Below, piece by piece: positions 19,822 through 28,824 of a stretch of 64,000 nucleotides of DNA. The translations under genes and the position numbers were made by a program. Positions within the stretch are counted from its first letter, which is position 1. Each line of letters opens with the position of its first letter. The stretch spans positions 124,001-188,000 of the forward strand of contig NZ_NJFZ01000009.1 in NCBI RefSeq assembly GCF_002270355.1, read 5' to 3'. A model generated the notes under the pieces. That model saw only the letters and a list, made by a program, of their open reading frames with translations, was not told the DNA's origin and searched no databases. Origin of the DNA: Flectobacillus sp. BAB-3569 (GTDB lineage Bacteria > Bacteroidota > Bacteroidia > Cytophagales > Spirosomataceae).

Positions 19822-21402
19822 ATGAATCTCAAAAATATAGCATCCAGCATTGGATTGGCACTGGCAGTATTCGTATTGCCATCTTGTCAAGACCAACTCT
19901 ATACTGATATTGCATTTGTGGATAAAGCAAGTGCTCCAAGTAAGCTTTCGGCTTTATTTGAAATCACCCAAGATAATACGGGTATGGTAACCATAACACC
20001 TAACGGCGAAGGCGTTGCCTACTTTTCGGTAGCTTCTGGTCTGGCTGGTGCCACCCCAGCTACGGTAAACCCTGGCAGGAAAGTTCAGTGGAAATATCCT
20101 GAAGGCAATCATAGCGTAGTCGTGAAAGGCTTTAATGTGGGAGGGAAGAGTACCGAAACGACTTTACCTTTAACGGTATCTTTCAAAGCTCCAGAAAACG
20201 TCGAAATGACTGCCACCATTGACCCAACTAATCCTAAAAAGGTTAATTTAACGGCTAAAGGCTTATATGAAACAAATTTCAAAGCCTATTTCGGTGAAAC
20301 TGCCAACGAAGTGCCAGTCTCATTCAACGAAGGGCAAACGATAAGCTATACTTACAACTCTGTTGGCACATTCACTATCAAAGTCGTAGCGTTGAGTGGC
20401 GGTGCTGCTAGCACAACGGTTACCCAAAATGTAACGATTGTGAGCCCTGTGATGCTTCCGTTGGATTTCGAAACTGCTGGACAAGATTATACTTTTTCAA
20501 ACTTCGATGGAGGTTCGGTAAGTATTATCAACAACCCTCAGAAAAGTGGCATCAATACTTCTTCAAAAGTTGGGAGAATGATCAAATATGCAGGTCAGCC
20601 TTGGGGTGGTAGTTTGATTACCTTAGGAAGTGCGATGGATTTTTCGGTGAATAAATTCTTTTCCATGAAAGTATTTTCACCAAGAGTTGGAGCAAAAGTA
20701 TTATTAAAAGTAGAAAATGCTACCGACGGAAGTATTAGTTATGAAAAAGAAGTAGCTACCACAAAAGCGAACGCTTGGGAAGACCTAAGTTTTGATTTTA
20801 GTGCGATTAATACAAGCAACGCCTACCATAAGATTGTCTTGATTTTTGACTTAGGCACTATGGGCGACGGTTCTGCTAATTACACTTTCTTGTTTGATGA
20901 TATTCGATTGTATAAGCCAGTCACGGCTGAAAGTCTGACGGTGCCACTGACATTCGAATCTTCTACCTTAAAATATGATTTCGTCAATTTTGATGGGGGC
21001 AATGCAAGTGTTGTGGATAATCCACAAAAGACAGGTATCAATACGTCGGCAAAAGTGGGTAAAATGGTCAAGTCTGCTGGACAAACTTGGGGAGGTTCAT
21101 TTATTGCGTTAGAGTCTCCAATTGATCTTTCTGCTAAAAAAACCTTTAAAATGAAGGTATATTCTCCACGAGTAGGAGCAAAGGTGCTTTTAAAAGTAGA
21201 AAATCTAACCAATGGGGCGGTTAGTTTTGAGAAGGAAGTAACCACCACCAAAGCTAATGCGTGGGAAGAACTAACCTTTGACTATAGTGGCATCAATGCA
21301 AGTCAGTCATACCAAAAAATTGTGCTGATTTTTGATTTGGGAACGATGGGCGATGGCTCAGCTAATTTTACTTATTGGTTTGATGATATTATCCTTCAGT
21401 AA
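19822..21402 (+). CDS. Surface lipoprotein with PKD-like N terminus and two repeated carbohydrate-binding-like domains
   Basis: Probable SusE/SusF-position glycan-binding lipoprotein. The signal peptide (MNLKNIASSIGLALAVFVLPSC) ends in a lipidation Cys; the ATG at 19822 is preferred over the TTG at 19813. Residues 30-210 look like two PKD/Ig-like beta domains. The remainder is a tandem duplication of about 155 residues (about 212-368 and 374-526), each with PRVGAKVLLKVEN, TKANAWE and KIVLIFDLGTMGDGSAN. The repeats are very similar, suggesting recent duplication. Binding is inferred from position and domain shape; I cannot name a CBM family. Confidence 0.85.
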   Translation: MNLKNIASSIGLALAVFVLPSCQDQLYTDIAFVDKASAPSKLSALFEITQDNTGMVTITPNGEGVAYFSVASGLAGATPATVNPGRKVQWKYPEGNHSVVVKGFNVGGKSTETTLPLTVSFKAPENVEMTATIDPTNPKKVNLTAKGLYETNFKAYFGETANEVPVSFNEGQTISYTYNSVGTFTIKVVALSGGAASTTVTQNVTIVSPVMLPLDFETAGQDYTFSNFDGGSVSIINNPQKSGINTSSKVGRMIKYAGQPWGGSLITLGSAMDFSVNKFFSMKVFSPRVGAKVLLKVENATDGSISYEKEVATTKANAWEDLSFDFSAINTSNAYHKIVLIFDLGTMGDGSANYTFLFDDIRLYKPVTAESLTVPLTFESSTLKYDFVNFDGGNASVVDNPQKTGINTSAKVGKMVKSAGQTWGGSFIALESPIDLSAKKTFKMKVYSPRVGAKVLLKVENLTNGAVSFEKEVTTTKANAWEELTFDYSGINASQSYQKIVLIFDLGTMGDGSANFTYWFDDIILQ

Positions 21403-21511
21403 AATGGCTGAAAGAAATGTAGTCCGACTAATAGTAGGTGAATCAGAATCTGCTATTACTCTTCAGACTGATTTTCTAGAATTATTTATTCATGTTTAGA
21501 TTTTGACTTTT

Positions 21512-23119
21512 ATGAAATATACAATAAAATCAATTACAGCATTTTTGATTGCAAGTGCACTTGGTCTGACAGCCTGCAAGCAAACAGAATTTGGTTTTGG
21601 TGATATTATTACTCCGAGCAACTTGACTATTGTTGCTGATGTGATTGGAGTAGATGCTAATAATCCAAACGGTAATGGAACAGGAAGTGTGAATATCGCC
21701 GCACAAGCAGGTCAGGCACTTTCATATAAAATAGACTTTGGTGATGGCAACTCTCAGATGGTTCCATCTGGAAAAGTGGCTTACCGATATGCGAATCCTG
21801 GCACTAACGAATATGTGGTTTCGGTAAATGCGATTGGAACTGGTGGAGCCATGACCACTCTCAGTAAAAAAGTGAAAGTGTTTGTTGCATTCGAAATACC
21901 AAGTAATATCCTTACCGCAATGACTGGTGCTGGCTCGAAGGTTTGGATTACGGATAATGAGGCAATAGGACATGTGGGAGTTGGTCCTTCAGATGGTTTT
22001 ACTCCTAGTTGGTATGCTGCTGAGCCTAATCAAAGACCAGCCTGTTTGTATGATGACGAAATTACTTTTGCTAAAACTGCCAATAATCAAATTACCTTGA
22101 ATGTCGATAATAAAGGTCAGTCATCATTGATTGGCGCTGCAACGTCCTTCTACGGTGTTTCAGGACCAGACGGTTGTTATGATATTAGTACAGGTGGAAC
22201 AAAAGAGTTGACTTTTTCACCAGCAACTTCTGCTTCCACGTCCTCAAACTCGACTAGAGTTCAGTTTAGAGTGCCAGGAAATGGGATGGTGAATTTTGGA
22301 ACAGGAGGAACCACTTATGAAATTTTAGCACTTTCAGAAAATAGTATGACACTTAGAAGTATTGGCTCAGATGGTAACGCGTGGTATATGAAGCTAAAAC
22401 CTAAGTCAGCAACTACGCCAGTGACTGAAAAGAAACTCGTTTGGGCAGATGAATTTAATACTGATGGTGCTCCAAACCCAGCGGTTTGGGGATATGATTT
22501 GGGCAGCAACAATGGCTGGGGAAATAACGAGGTTCAAAATTATACCAACCGTGCGGATAATGCTGTAGTGCAAGGTGGCGTTTTGAAAATTACTGCTAAA
22601 AAGGAGAGCTATCAAGGCTCAAACTATACTTCAGCTCGTTTACTTTCACTCAATAAATATTCATTTACTTATGGACGTGTAGATATTCGTGCCAAACTGC
22701 CTGCAGGTGGTGGTACATGGCCAGCGCTATGGATGTTGGGGTCAAATATCCAGACTGTGGGATGGCCAGCTTGTGGCGAAATTGATATTATGGAAATGGT
22801 TGGCAACAAACCAAATGTAATACTAGGAACACTTCATTATCCAGGTCGTTCGGGTGGAAATGCTGATGGAGGAAGTACCACTATTACCAATGCTACCACA
22901 GAGTTTCATATCTATTCTGTTGATTGGTCGGCAAGTAGTATTAAATTTTATGTTGATAACAAATTATTTTACACTTTTGCCAACAATAGTACGCTACCAT
23001 TCAACAAGGACTTTTTCTTTATCATGAATATTGCCATGGGAGGCAACCTCGGTGGAACTATTGATCCAGCCTTTACTTCGGCTACTATGGAGGTGGACTA
23101 TATCAGGGTTTATCAATAA
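21512..23119 (+). CDS. Glycoside hydrolase family 16 lipoprotein (laminarinase-like)
   Basis: Surface endo-beta-glucanase that cuts the glycan before import. The signal peptide ends at Cys 22 (ALGLTACKQ); the ATG at 21512 is preferred over the TTG at 21503. Residues about 30-130 hold a PKD-like domain (YKIDFGDGNSQMVPSGKVAYRY) and another beta domain follows to about 300. The C-terminal GH16 domain (KLVWADEFNTDGAPNPAVW onward) carries the catalytic EIDIMEMVG with Glu 423 as nucleophile, Asp 425 and Glu 428 as acid/base, and the HxYSVDWSASSIKFYVD strand. The motif fits beta-1,3(-1,4)-glucanases. It is the last gene of the Sus operon. Confidence 0.94.
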   Translation: MKYTIKSITAFLIASALGLTACKQTEFGFGDIITPSNLTIVADVIGVDANNPNGNGTGSVNIAAQAGQALSYKIDFGDGNSQMVPSGKVAYRYANPGTNEYVVSVNAIGTGGAMTTLSKKVKVFVAFEIPSNILTAMTGAGSKVWITDNEAIGHVGVGPSDGFTPSWYAAEPNQRPACLYDDEITFAKTANNQITLNVDNKGQSSLIGAATSFYGVSGPDGCYDISTGGTKELTFSPATSASTSSNSTRVQFRVPGNGMVNFGTGGTTYEILALSENSMTLRSIGSDGNAWYMKLKPKSATTPVTEKKLVWADEFNTDGAPNPAVWGYDLGSNNGWGNNEVQNYTNRADNAVVQGGVLKITAKKESYQGSNYTSARLLSLNKYSFTYGRVDIRAKLPAGGGTWPALWMLGSNIQTVGWPACGEIDIMEMVGNKPNVILGTLHYPGRSGGNADGGSTTITNATTEFHIYSVDWSASSIKFYVDNKLFYTFANNSTLPFNKDFFFIMNIAMGGNLGGTIDPAFTSATMEVDYIRVYQ

Positions 23120-23140
23120 TAGGAGTATTAATGGTGTTAT

Positions 23141-23290
23141 GCCAAAAATCAAAAAGGCGGTCGAGAATTATTCTCTGACCGCCTTTTTTGCGAATATCAA
23201 CGCTTTAGGAACAAGTATTGTGTCTCTACAAGTGAAATTTAACTAAAAACAAACATTCTCTCATTCACACAATCACAATTCACTAAATAT
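23141..23290. repeat. Composite intergenic repeat, locus B, doubling as the GH16 terminator
   Basis: A hairpin with arms 23151-23167 and 23171-23189 (core AAAAAGGCGGTC, one bulged base) ends in T6 and would stop transcription of the Sus operon. It is followed by ACAAGTATTGTGTCTCTAC, a variant of the AGACGCAAT palindrome of locus A, and by TCACACAATCACAATTCAC at about 23262-23284, a member of the CACTCAATCA family. The order is the same as at locus A. Confidence 0.75.
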
Positions 23291-24768
23291 TAGTAAGCTC
23301 TAGCGAAGATTACACGACGAGATGAAGGATTGCCTGTATAAATACATTTGCCTTCTTCTTCTTTCGCATCCAAAGGAATACAACGAATGGTAGCTTTGGT
23401 TAACTCTTTAATTTTTTCTTCTGTTTCTGGCGTACCATCCCAGTGTGCTGAAATAAACCCTGGTTTTTCGTCCAAAGTTTTTACAAACTCATCCCACGAA
23501 TCAACTTCAAGGGTATTTGCTGTTCTGAAAGACAAAGCTCGGTTATAGATATTCTCTTGGATTTCTTCCAATAGATTTTGGATAACCTCTACCACGCCTT
23601 CAATTTCATACGTCTTTTTCTCTTTTGTATCACGACGTGCAATTTCAACCGTACCGTTGGCAAGGTCACGAGCACCAATTGCCAAACGTACAGGAACACC
23701 TTTCAATTCGTATTCAGCAAATTTGAAGCCTGGGGATTGCTTGTCAGAGTTATCGAATTTGACAGAAATTCCCAATTTTTTCAAAGTTTTAACAATAGGT
23801 AAGACTTTTTCAGAAATAGCCTCTAATTGTTCAGCACCTTTGAAAATAGGTACGATTACCACTTGAATTGGCGCTAATTTTGGAGGTAATACCAAACCTT
23901 CGTCATCAGAGTGAGCCATAATCAAAGCACCCATCAAACGAGTAGAAACGCCCCAAGAAGTACCCCAAACATAGTCTTGTTGGTTTTCTTTGTTAGAGAA
24001 TTTTACATCAAAAGCTTTGGCAAAGTTTTGACCTAAGAAGTGAGAAGTGCCTGCCTGTAAAGCCTTTCCATCTTGCATCATCGCCTCAATACAGTATGTA
24101 TCATCTGCACCTGCAAAACGCTCGTTGGCAGTCTTTTTACCACGAATAACAGGAACAGCCATAAACTCTTCAGCAAATGTAGCATATACATCTAGCATTT
24201 GTTCCGTTTCAGCAATGGCTTCTTCTTTAGTAGCATGAGCTGTGTGTCCTTCTTGCCACAAGAATTCGGCAGTACGTAAAAACAAACGAGTACGCATTTC
24301 CCAACGCACAACGTTTGCCCATTGATTAATCAACAAAGGAAGGTCACGGTATGACTGAATCCAGTTTTTATAAGTACTCCAGATAATAGCCTCAGAAGTT
24401 GGGCGAACCACTAACTCTTCCTCAAGGCGAGCATTGGGGTCAACAATTAATTTACCTTTATTGTCAGGGTCGTTTTTCAAACGATAGTGTGTCACTACAG
24501 CACATTCTTTGGCAAAACCCTCTGCATTTTTTTCTTCTGCCTCAAACAAACTTTTCGGTACAAAAAGAGGGAAATAAGCATTTGTATGTCCAGTTTCTTT
24601 GAACATATCGTCCAAAGCACGCTGCATTTTTTCCCAAATAGAATAACCGTAAGGTTTGATCACCATACAGCCTCTAACGGCAGAATTTTCGGCTAAATCG
24701 GCACGCTTAACAAGTTCGTTGTACCACTCAGAATAATTTTCGCTACGTTTTGGTAAGCCTTTGCTCAT
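23290..24768 (-). CDS. proS: Prolyl-tRNA synthetase
   Basis: Charges tRNA-Pro in the cytosol. The 492-aa protein is the short archaeal/eukaryote-like form (no editing insertion), common in Bacteroidota. Visible are the class II motif 2 region ([39 protein letters not shown]), motif-3-like sequence ([28 protein letters not shown]), an anticodon-binding domain ([11 protein letters not shown], onward) and the C-terminal zinc-type extension ending in [17 protein letters not shown] box on the minus strand at 24845-24852 is a plausible promoter. Confidence 0.97.
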   Translation of the reverse strand: MSKGLPKRSENYSEWYNELVKRADLAENSAVRGCMVIKPYGYSIWEKMQRALDDMFKETGHTNAYFPLFVPKSLFEAEEKNAEGFAKECAVVTHYRLKNDPDNKGKLIVDPNARLEEELVVRPTSEAIIWSTYKNWIQSYRDLPLLINQWANVVRWEMRTRLFLRTAEFLWQEGHTAHATKEEAIAETEQMLDVYATFAEEFMAVPVIRGKKTANERFAGADDTYCIEAMMQDGKALQAGTSHFLGQNFAKAFDVKFSNKENQQDYVWGTSWGVSTRLMGALIMAHSDDEGLVLPPKLAPIQVVIVPIFKGAEQLEAISEKVLPIVKTLKKLGISVKFDNSDKQSPGFKFAEYELKGVPVRLAIGARDLANGTVEIARRDTKEKKTYEIEGVVEVIQNLLEEIQENIYNRALSFRTANTLEVDSWDEFVKTLDEKPGFISAHWDGTPETEEKIKELTKATIRCIPLDAKEEEGKCIYTGNPSSRRVIFARAY

Positions 24769-25302
24769 GGGTTGTTTTATGGTTGGTTAATGCCCCTTTA
24801 GCTTAAAATGAGATTAGAATAACGCTAAATCGGCGAAAAATGTACAAAACTAATGGGGGAAAACGTTCTTTAAATAGTCTAAATACCAGAAATGAATATA
24901 AAATAAGTATTTGTTATCCATTCGGTTATGTTCGAGACCATGGTAATAGCATGATTAACAGTCGTCCCCAATCTATTACTAAATAACAAAACTCTAACCT
25001 CAACTTAACCTTATTTAGTTCATTTTCAAAGTATTGGACAATTGGAACATTTAAAGATTTAATTTTGTTAATGTTGTGTTAATTATCTTGCAAAGATAAG
25101 TTTTTGTAGTAAGTTTGTTACAAGAAATTTTTGCTAAGTTATTAATCTGGCCAGTTTATCTTAGAAAAAAACAATTCATTACCTTTTTGAGATAGTACTG
25201 GTTAATATTTTAAAACGTAGCACAATTCACTGATTGCTGATAAATATTAATAAATTATTTGTTTTATTGACAATACTCCTACAATCTAAAATTCAAACAG
25301 CT
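24769..25302. other. Divergent promoter region between proS and a lipoprotein gene
   Basis: This 534-bp very A+T-rich spacer holds the proS promoter (TAGTTTTG on the minus strand, 24845-24852) and presumably the lipoprotein promoter. A small palindrome TTATCTTGCAAAGATAA near 25084-25100 contains TATCTTTG on the minus strand and could be a second upstream start for proS. No gene is seen. Confidence 0.45.
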
Positions 25303-26394
25303 ATGAGCCTTCAGCATTCAATAAAGCACCTTTCAGCTATAGCGTTGATTGGTTTAGTTTGGGGTTGTAATACCTCCAAACAAGCAATTGTTTCCAAAAG
25401 CTCAAGTGGTGAAGTTTACGACGACTTGTACGCTTCGACAAGTGACGTAAGACCTACTACTTTGGGTGGGCGCATATACAATGAGCAAGGTTATGATGAA
25501 TCTACCTATCAAGCTCCTGTATATCGCAATGGTAATTCTACGAACAATTCGACACAGGGCACCAATGAGTATTATTCTCAAAATTGGTTAAATTCTCGTT
25601 CAGTTTATCAAAATCAAGACGACTATTCTGCTGGTTATAACAATGGCTACAACAATGGTTTTGCGAATGGTCTAAACAACAGATACGGTAATTTTGGTTT
25701 AAATAACTGGTACGCAAATCCTGCTATTTCATTCGGACTAGGATACAGTCGTTGGTCTCCATTTGGTTTTTCAACCATGGGGTATTATGATCCATTCTAT
25801 TCTAACTTTAATGATCCGTTTTGGGGATGGTCAAGTAGCCGTTGGATGTATGGCAATTCATTTGGCTATGGATATAATCCTTATGGTTTCGGAAGCTTTT
25901 ATGACCCTTATGGCTATGGGTTTTCGTCCTTGGCTTATGGAGGCGGATTCTATGGTGGCTATTACAATAATTACAATAACTACGTAGGTTCTGTTATTGG
26001 AGCAGAAACGCCAGCTAAATATCGTTCAAGACCAGCGTATGCGGCTTCGGCCTATAACTCAGATTTCAATAATAACAGAGGTGCAGCCTACAATCGTGGT
26101 AGTCGTACTAATGCTGATTATTCAAATACAAACTCAGATTATTATTCACGTCCTAGAAGAGATGGTAGTGGTGTAAACTACAATACAGGTACTACCACCA
26201 ACTCATCAAGAAGTTCTAACAGTAACTATTCTAACGGACGCAACAACTCTTGGGATTGGTCTTCTAATAACAACAATAGTAGAACAAACAATACGACGAC
26301 AAATTCAACTTGGAACAATTCTTCAAGTGGAAGTTCGTCAAGTGGCAGCTCTGGTGGCGGTGGCGGCGGAGGTCGTTCACGTGGTCCAAGATAA
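25303..26394 (+). CDS. Low-complexity Asn/Gly/Ser/Tyr-rich lipoprotein
   Basis: No function recognised. The ATG at 25303 (MSLQHSIKHLSAIALIGLVWGCNTSK) gives a lipoprotein signal with Cys at 22; an upstream in-frame start at 25234 is less likely. After residue 45 the 363-aa chain is almost entirely low complexity: Tyr/Asn/Gly blocks (YNNGYNNGFANGLNN; YGGGFYGGYYNNYNNY) in the middle, and Ser/Asn/Thr then Gly/Arg blocks at the C terminus (GGGGGGGRSRGPR). The composition is prion-like and suggests a disordered or cohesive surface protein. It is a single gene ending at a clear terminator. Confidence 0.82.
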   Translation: MSLQHSIKHLSAIALIGLVWGCNTSKQAIVSKSSSGEVYDDLYASTSDVRPTTLGGRIYNEQGYDESTYQAPVYRNGNSTNNSTQGTNEYYSQNWLNSRSVYQNQDDYSAGYNNGYNNGFANGLNNRYGNFGLNNWYANPAISFGLGYSRWSPFGFSTMGYYDPFYSNFNDPFWGWSSSRWMYGNSFGYGYNPYGFGSFYDPYGYGFSSLAYGGGFYGGYYNNYNNYVGSVIGAETPAKYRSRPAYAASAYNSDFNNNRGAAYNRGSRTNADYSNTNSDYYSRPRRDGSGVNYNTGTTTNSSRSSNSNYSNGRNNSWDWSSNNNNSRTNNTTTNSTWNNSSSGSSSSGSSGGGGGGGRSRGPR

Positions 26395-26417
26395 TATTAA
26401 CAAATGATTAACACTCG

Positions 26418-26452
26418 AAGCCTCGCAGAGTTGTACTTTGTGAGGCTTTTTT
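26418..26452 (+). terminator. Intrinsic terminator of the low-complexity lipoprotein gene
   Basis: AAGCCTCGCAGAG pairs with CTTTGTGAGGCTT across a 5-nt loop, and the stem runs into T6. Confidence 0.85.
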
Positions 26453-26560
26453 ACGTTAAATTAACAACAAAGTCCGTTATACTACCTCCACATGATGAGG
26501 GGTAATTCTCATAGAACTGTCCTTATTATAAAGAATATGATTTTAAACCGTAAGAATAAC

Positions 26561-28213
26561 ATGAAAGATATTCGTAAAGTATTACTTGCGTCTCTACTTA
26601 TGAGTTCGATAAGCGCTGGTTTTGCACAAGATAATAATTATGATGCATTGTCGAGACTCTTTTCCCAAACCGCTCCAAGTGGCTCTGCTAGATTTCAAGC
26701 ATTAGGAGGAAACCATTCGGCTTTGGGTGCAGATATCTCTTCCAATTCTAGCAATCCTGCTGGTTTAGGTTTTTATACTCGTTCTGAATTTTCTATTTCT
26801 CCTTCTTTTCAAATCAATTCAAACGCTAGTAGTTATATCGATACCAAGAAGACTAATGCCAATGCTGATAATTTTAACATAGCAAATATTGGAATAGTAT
26901 TTGGTGGGCAAGAGCCGAGATATAAAGATAGTTGGAGAGGAAGTTGGTCGATTTCCTACAATAGACAAAGTTCGTTATATAACAAGGTGAGTTTTGCAGG
27001 ACGTAATCTTCAGAGTTCCATGATGGATAGTTTTGGCGAGATTACAAACCGTGATATTAGAGATAATGGATTAACCTTACAAGATTTTAAAGATGGCTTG
27101 ACCAACGATGCCCCCAATTTTTACTATCAAACAGATATGTATTATTGGTCATTTTTGATTAATCCAAACGGTACTAACTCAGACCCATTTGTTGGTGCAG
27201 AAGGAGGAAAGTCTGTTGACCAGCGATATGATTTTCAGGCATCAGGTAGAACAAGCCAATGGACAATTGGTTATGGAGGAACTGCCAACGAAAAGTTCTA
27301 TATAGGTTTCTCTTTGGGATTGCCAAGTTTTAGATACGAAACTCAAACGGATTTTACTGAGAATATCGTTAACTATGATGCCATTCGTTCTTTCGCGTTT
27401 TCTAAATATCTTACTACAACAGGACAAGGTATCAACTTGACTGTTGGAACTATTATCAAACCTACGAATAACTTTAGAATAGGAGCAACTATTACGACTC
27501 CTACTTGGTATTCGATAGATGAGACCACTTCGTCTACTCTCAACGTTGATGTTGACCCTAGTAAATCAGGCGGAATTCAGCTCTCTTCAGATGTACTATC
27601 GGGAGGGAATTCGATAGGAAGTAAACTAGTTTCCTTAGGTTATGGTATTAATACCACAGGAGGTACTTCGTATATCACTCGTATTCCAAAGTTATCTACC
27701 CAACCAGTAAGCTCAAATTATGAATTAAGAACTCCTTTCAAAGCTAGTGGTGGAGTGGCTTATTTCTTTGGCAAAAAGGGCTTCCTATCGGCAGATGTTG
27801 AATATGTAGCTTATAAAGGTATGAAATTAAGTACGAATATGAACGATGCTTATTTCAAAGGAGATTTGGATTTTTATACAAAGTCTATCCAGAATACCTA
27901 TAAAAATGTTTTGAATGTAAAAGTAGGTGGAGAATACCGTATGGGTTTGTTTGCAGCACGTGGAGGCTTCGCTTATTATCAAAACCCTTATAATTCTAAT
28001 TTTGATAATGATGCAGTCAACCGTGCAATGATGGTGTATTCTGCAGGTGTTGGTATCAAAACGGGAACTTTCTATGTAGATTTGACAGGAATGTATGGCA
28101 AAACACAACAGGCCTATAACCCTTATGTGTTGAACGACTCGTCTTTATATGCAACTGCCATTATGGACCAAAGCTGGACAAGAGGTGTTCTGACGTTTGG
28201 CGTTTATTTTTAA
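26561..28213 (+). CDS. FadL/OMPP1-like outer-membrane transport protein
   Basis: Predicted outer-membrane beta-barrel, possibly taking up hydrophobic molecules. The ATG at 26561 (MKDIRKVLLASLLMSSISAGFAQ) gives a clean Sec signal; the upstream in-frame ATG at 26492 would add an unlikely 23 residues. After the signal come a Ser/Gly stretch typical of the family (QTAPSGSARFQALGGNHSALGADISSN; NPAGLGFYTRSEFSISPSF), many alternating strands, and an aromatic C-terminal end (TFGVYF) suited to barrel insertion. Length 550 aa is normal. Substrate unknown. Confidence 0.85.
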   Translation: MKDIRKVLLASLLMSSISAGFAQDNNYDALSRLFSQTAPSGSARFQALGGNHSALGADISSNSSNPAGLGFYTRSEFSISPSFQINSNASSYIDTKKTNANADNFNIANIGIVFGGQEPRYKDSWRGSWSISYNRQSSLYNKVSFAGRNLQSSMMDSFGEITNRDIRDNGLTLQDFKDGLTNDAPNFYYQTDMYYWSFLINPNGTNSDPFVGAEGGKSVDQRYDFQASGRTSQWTIGYGGTANEKFYIGFSLGLPSFRYETQTDFTENIVNYDAIRSFAFSKYLTTTGQGINLTVGTIIKPTNNFRIGATITTPTWYSIDETTSSTLNVDVDPSKSGGIQLSSDVLSGGNSIGSKLVSLGYGINTTGGTSYITRIPKLSTQPVSSNYELRTPFKASGGVAYFFGKKGFLSADVEYVAYKGMKLSTNMNDAYFKGDLDFYTKSIQNTYKNVLNVKVGGEYRMGLFAARGGFAYYQNPYNSNFDNDAVNRAMMVYSAGVGIKTGTFYVDLTGMYGKTQQAYNPYVLNDSSLYATAIMDQSWTRGVLTFGVYF

Positions 28214-28227
28214 GAAATAAAATTATT

Positions 28228-28263
28228 AAAAAAGGGTCTCCAATTAATTGGAGACCCTTTTTT
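28228..28263. terminator. Bidirectional terminator between the FadL-like gene and aroK
   Basis: AAAAAAGGGTCTCCAAT and its exact complement meet across a 2-nt loop with A6 and T6 flanks, serving the two convergent genes. Confidence 0.9.
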
Positions 28264-28266
28264 AAT

Positions 28267-28791
28267 TTATAACTGTTTCTCATTGATTTCGTCCAACAAC
28301 CAAAGTAATTGTTGTACCTCAATATTTCCATCAATTTTGATATCAGCACGCATATAGAAAGGTAAACGTGTTTCATATCTCTTTTTGAGGTCCTCGAATA
28401 GAGCCTGATTGCCGCTACTTTTATTAATCAAAGGTCGATTGTTGGCATCAGATAATTTGATGCGTTTGAATAAATCCTCTGGCAGTACATTGAGAAAAAC
28501 ACTGATGCCATTGGCTTTGATAAAATCCATATTATCAAAAAAGCAAGGAACACCTCCACCCGTAGCAATAACCAGTTTTTGATTAGGCGAAAATTGCTTC
28601 AAGATTTTGCTTTCTACTTCTCTAAAATGATTCTCGCCATTCCATTTAAAAATTTCAGGAATAGTTTGATTTTCATGCCGCTCAATCAGTTCGTCCATAT
28701 CTACAAATTTATATCCTATGGCTTTGGCTAATTGTCTTCCTAGCGTACTTTTCCCTGAAGAGGGCATTCCTACTAAAAATATATTTTTCAT
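28267..28791 (-). CDS. aroK: Shikimate kinase
   Basis: Phosphorylates shikimate at the 3-hydroxyl in chorismate synthesis. The P-loop GMPSSGKST is at residues 8-16, the shikimate-binding FVDMDELIERH with its Asp pair near 33-36, and the GGVPCF segment after it (IATGGGVPCFFD). About 174 aa, as usual. An ATG four codons earlier (28803) is possible; the start at 28791 (MKNIFLVGMPSSGKS) is the family norm. It lies 33 bp downstream of the DoxX-type gene on the same strand, so the two may be co-transcribed. Confidence 0.95.
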   Translation of the reverse strand: MKNIFLVGMPSSGKSTLGRQLAKAIGYKFVDMDELIERHENQTIPEIFKWNGENHFREVESKILKQFSPNQKLVIATGGGVPCFFDNMDFIKANGISVFLNVLPEDLFKRIKLSDANNRPLINKSSGNQALFEDLKKRYETRLPFYMRADIKIDGNIEVQQLLWLLDEINEKQL

Positions 28792-28824
28792 ATTGGTTAA
28801 CATCGAATGGCCTTTTGGAAAAAG

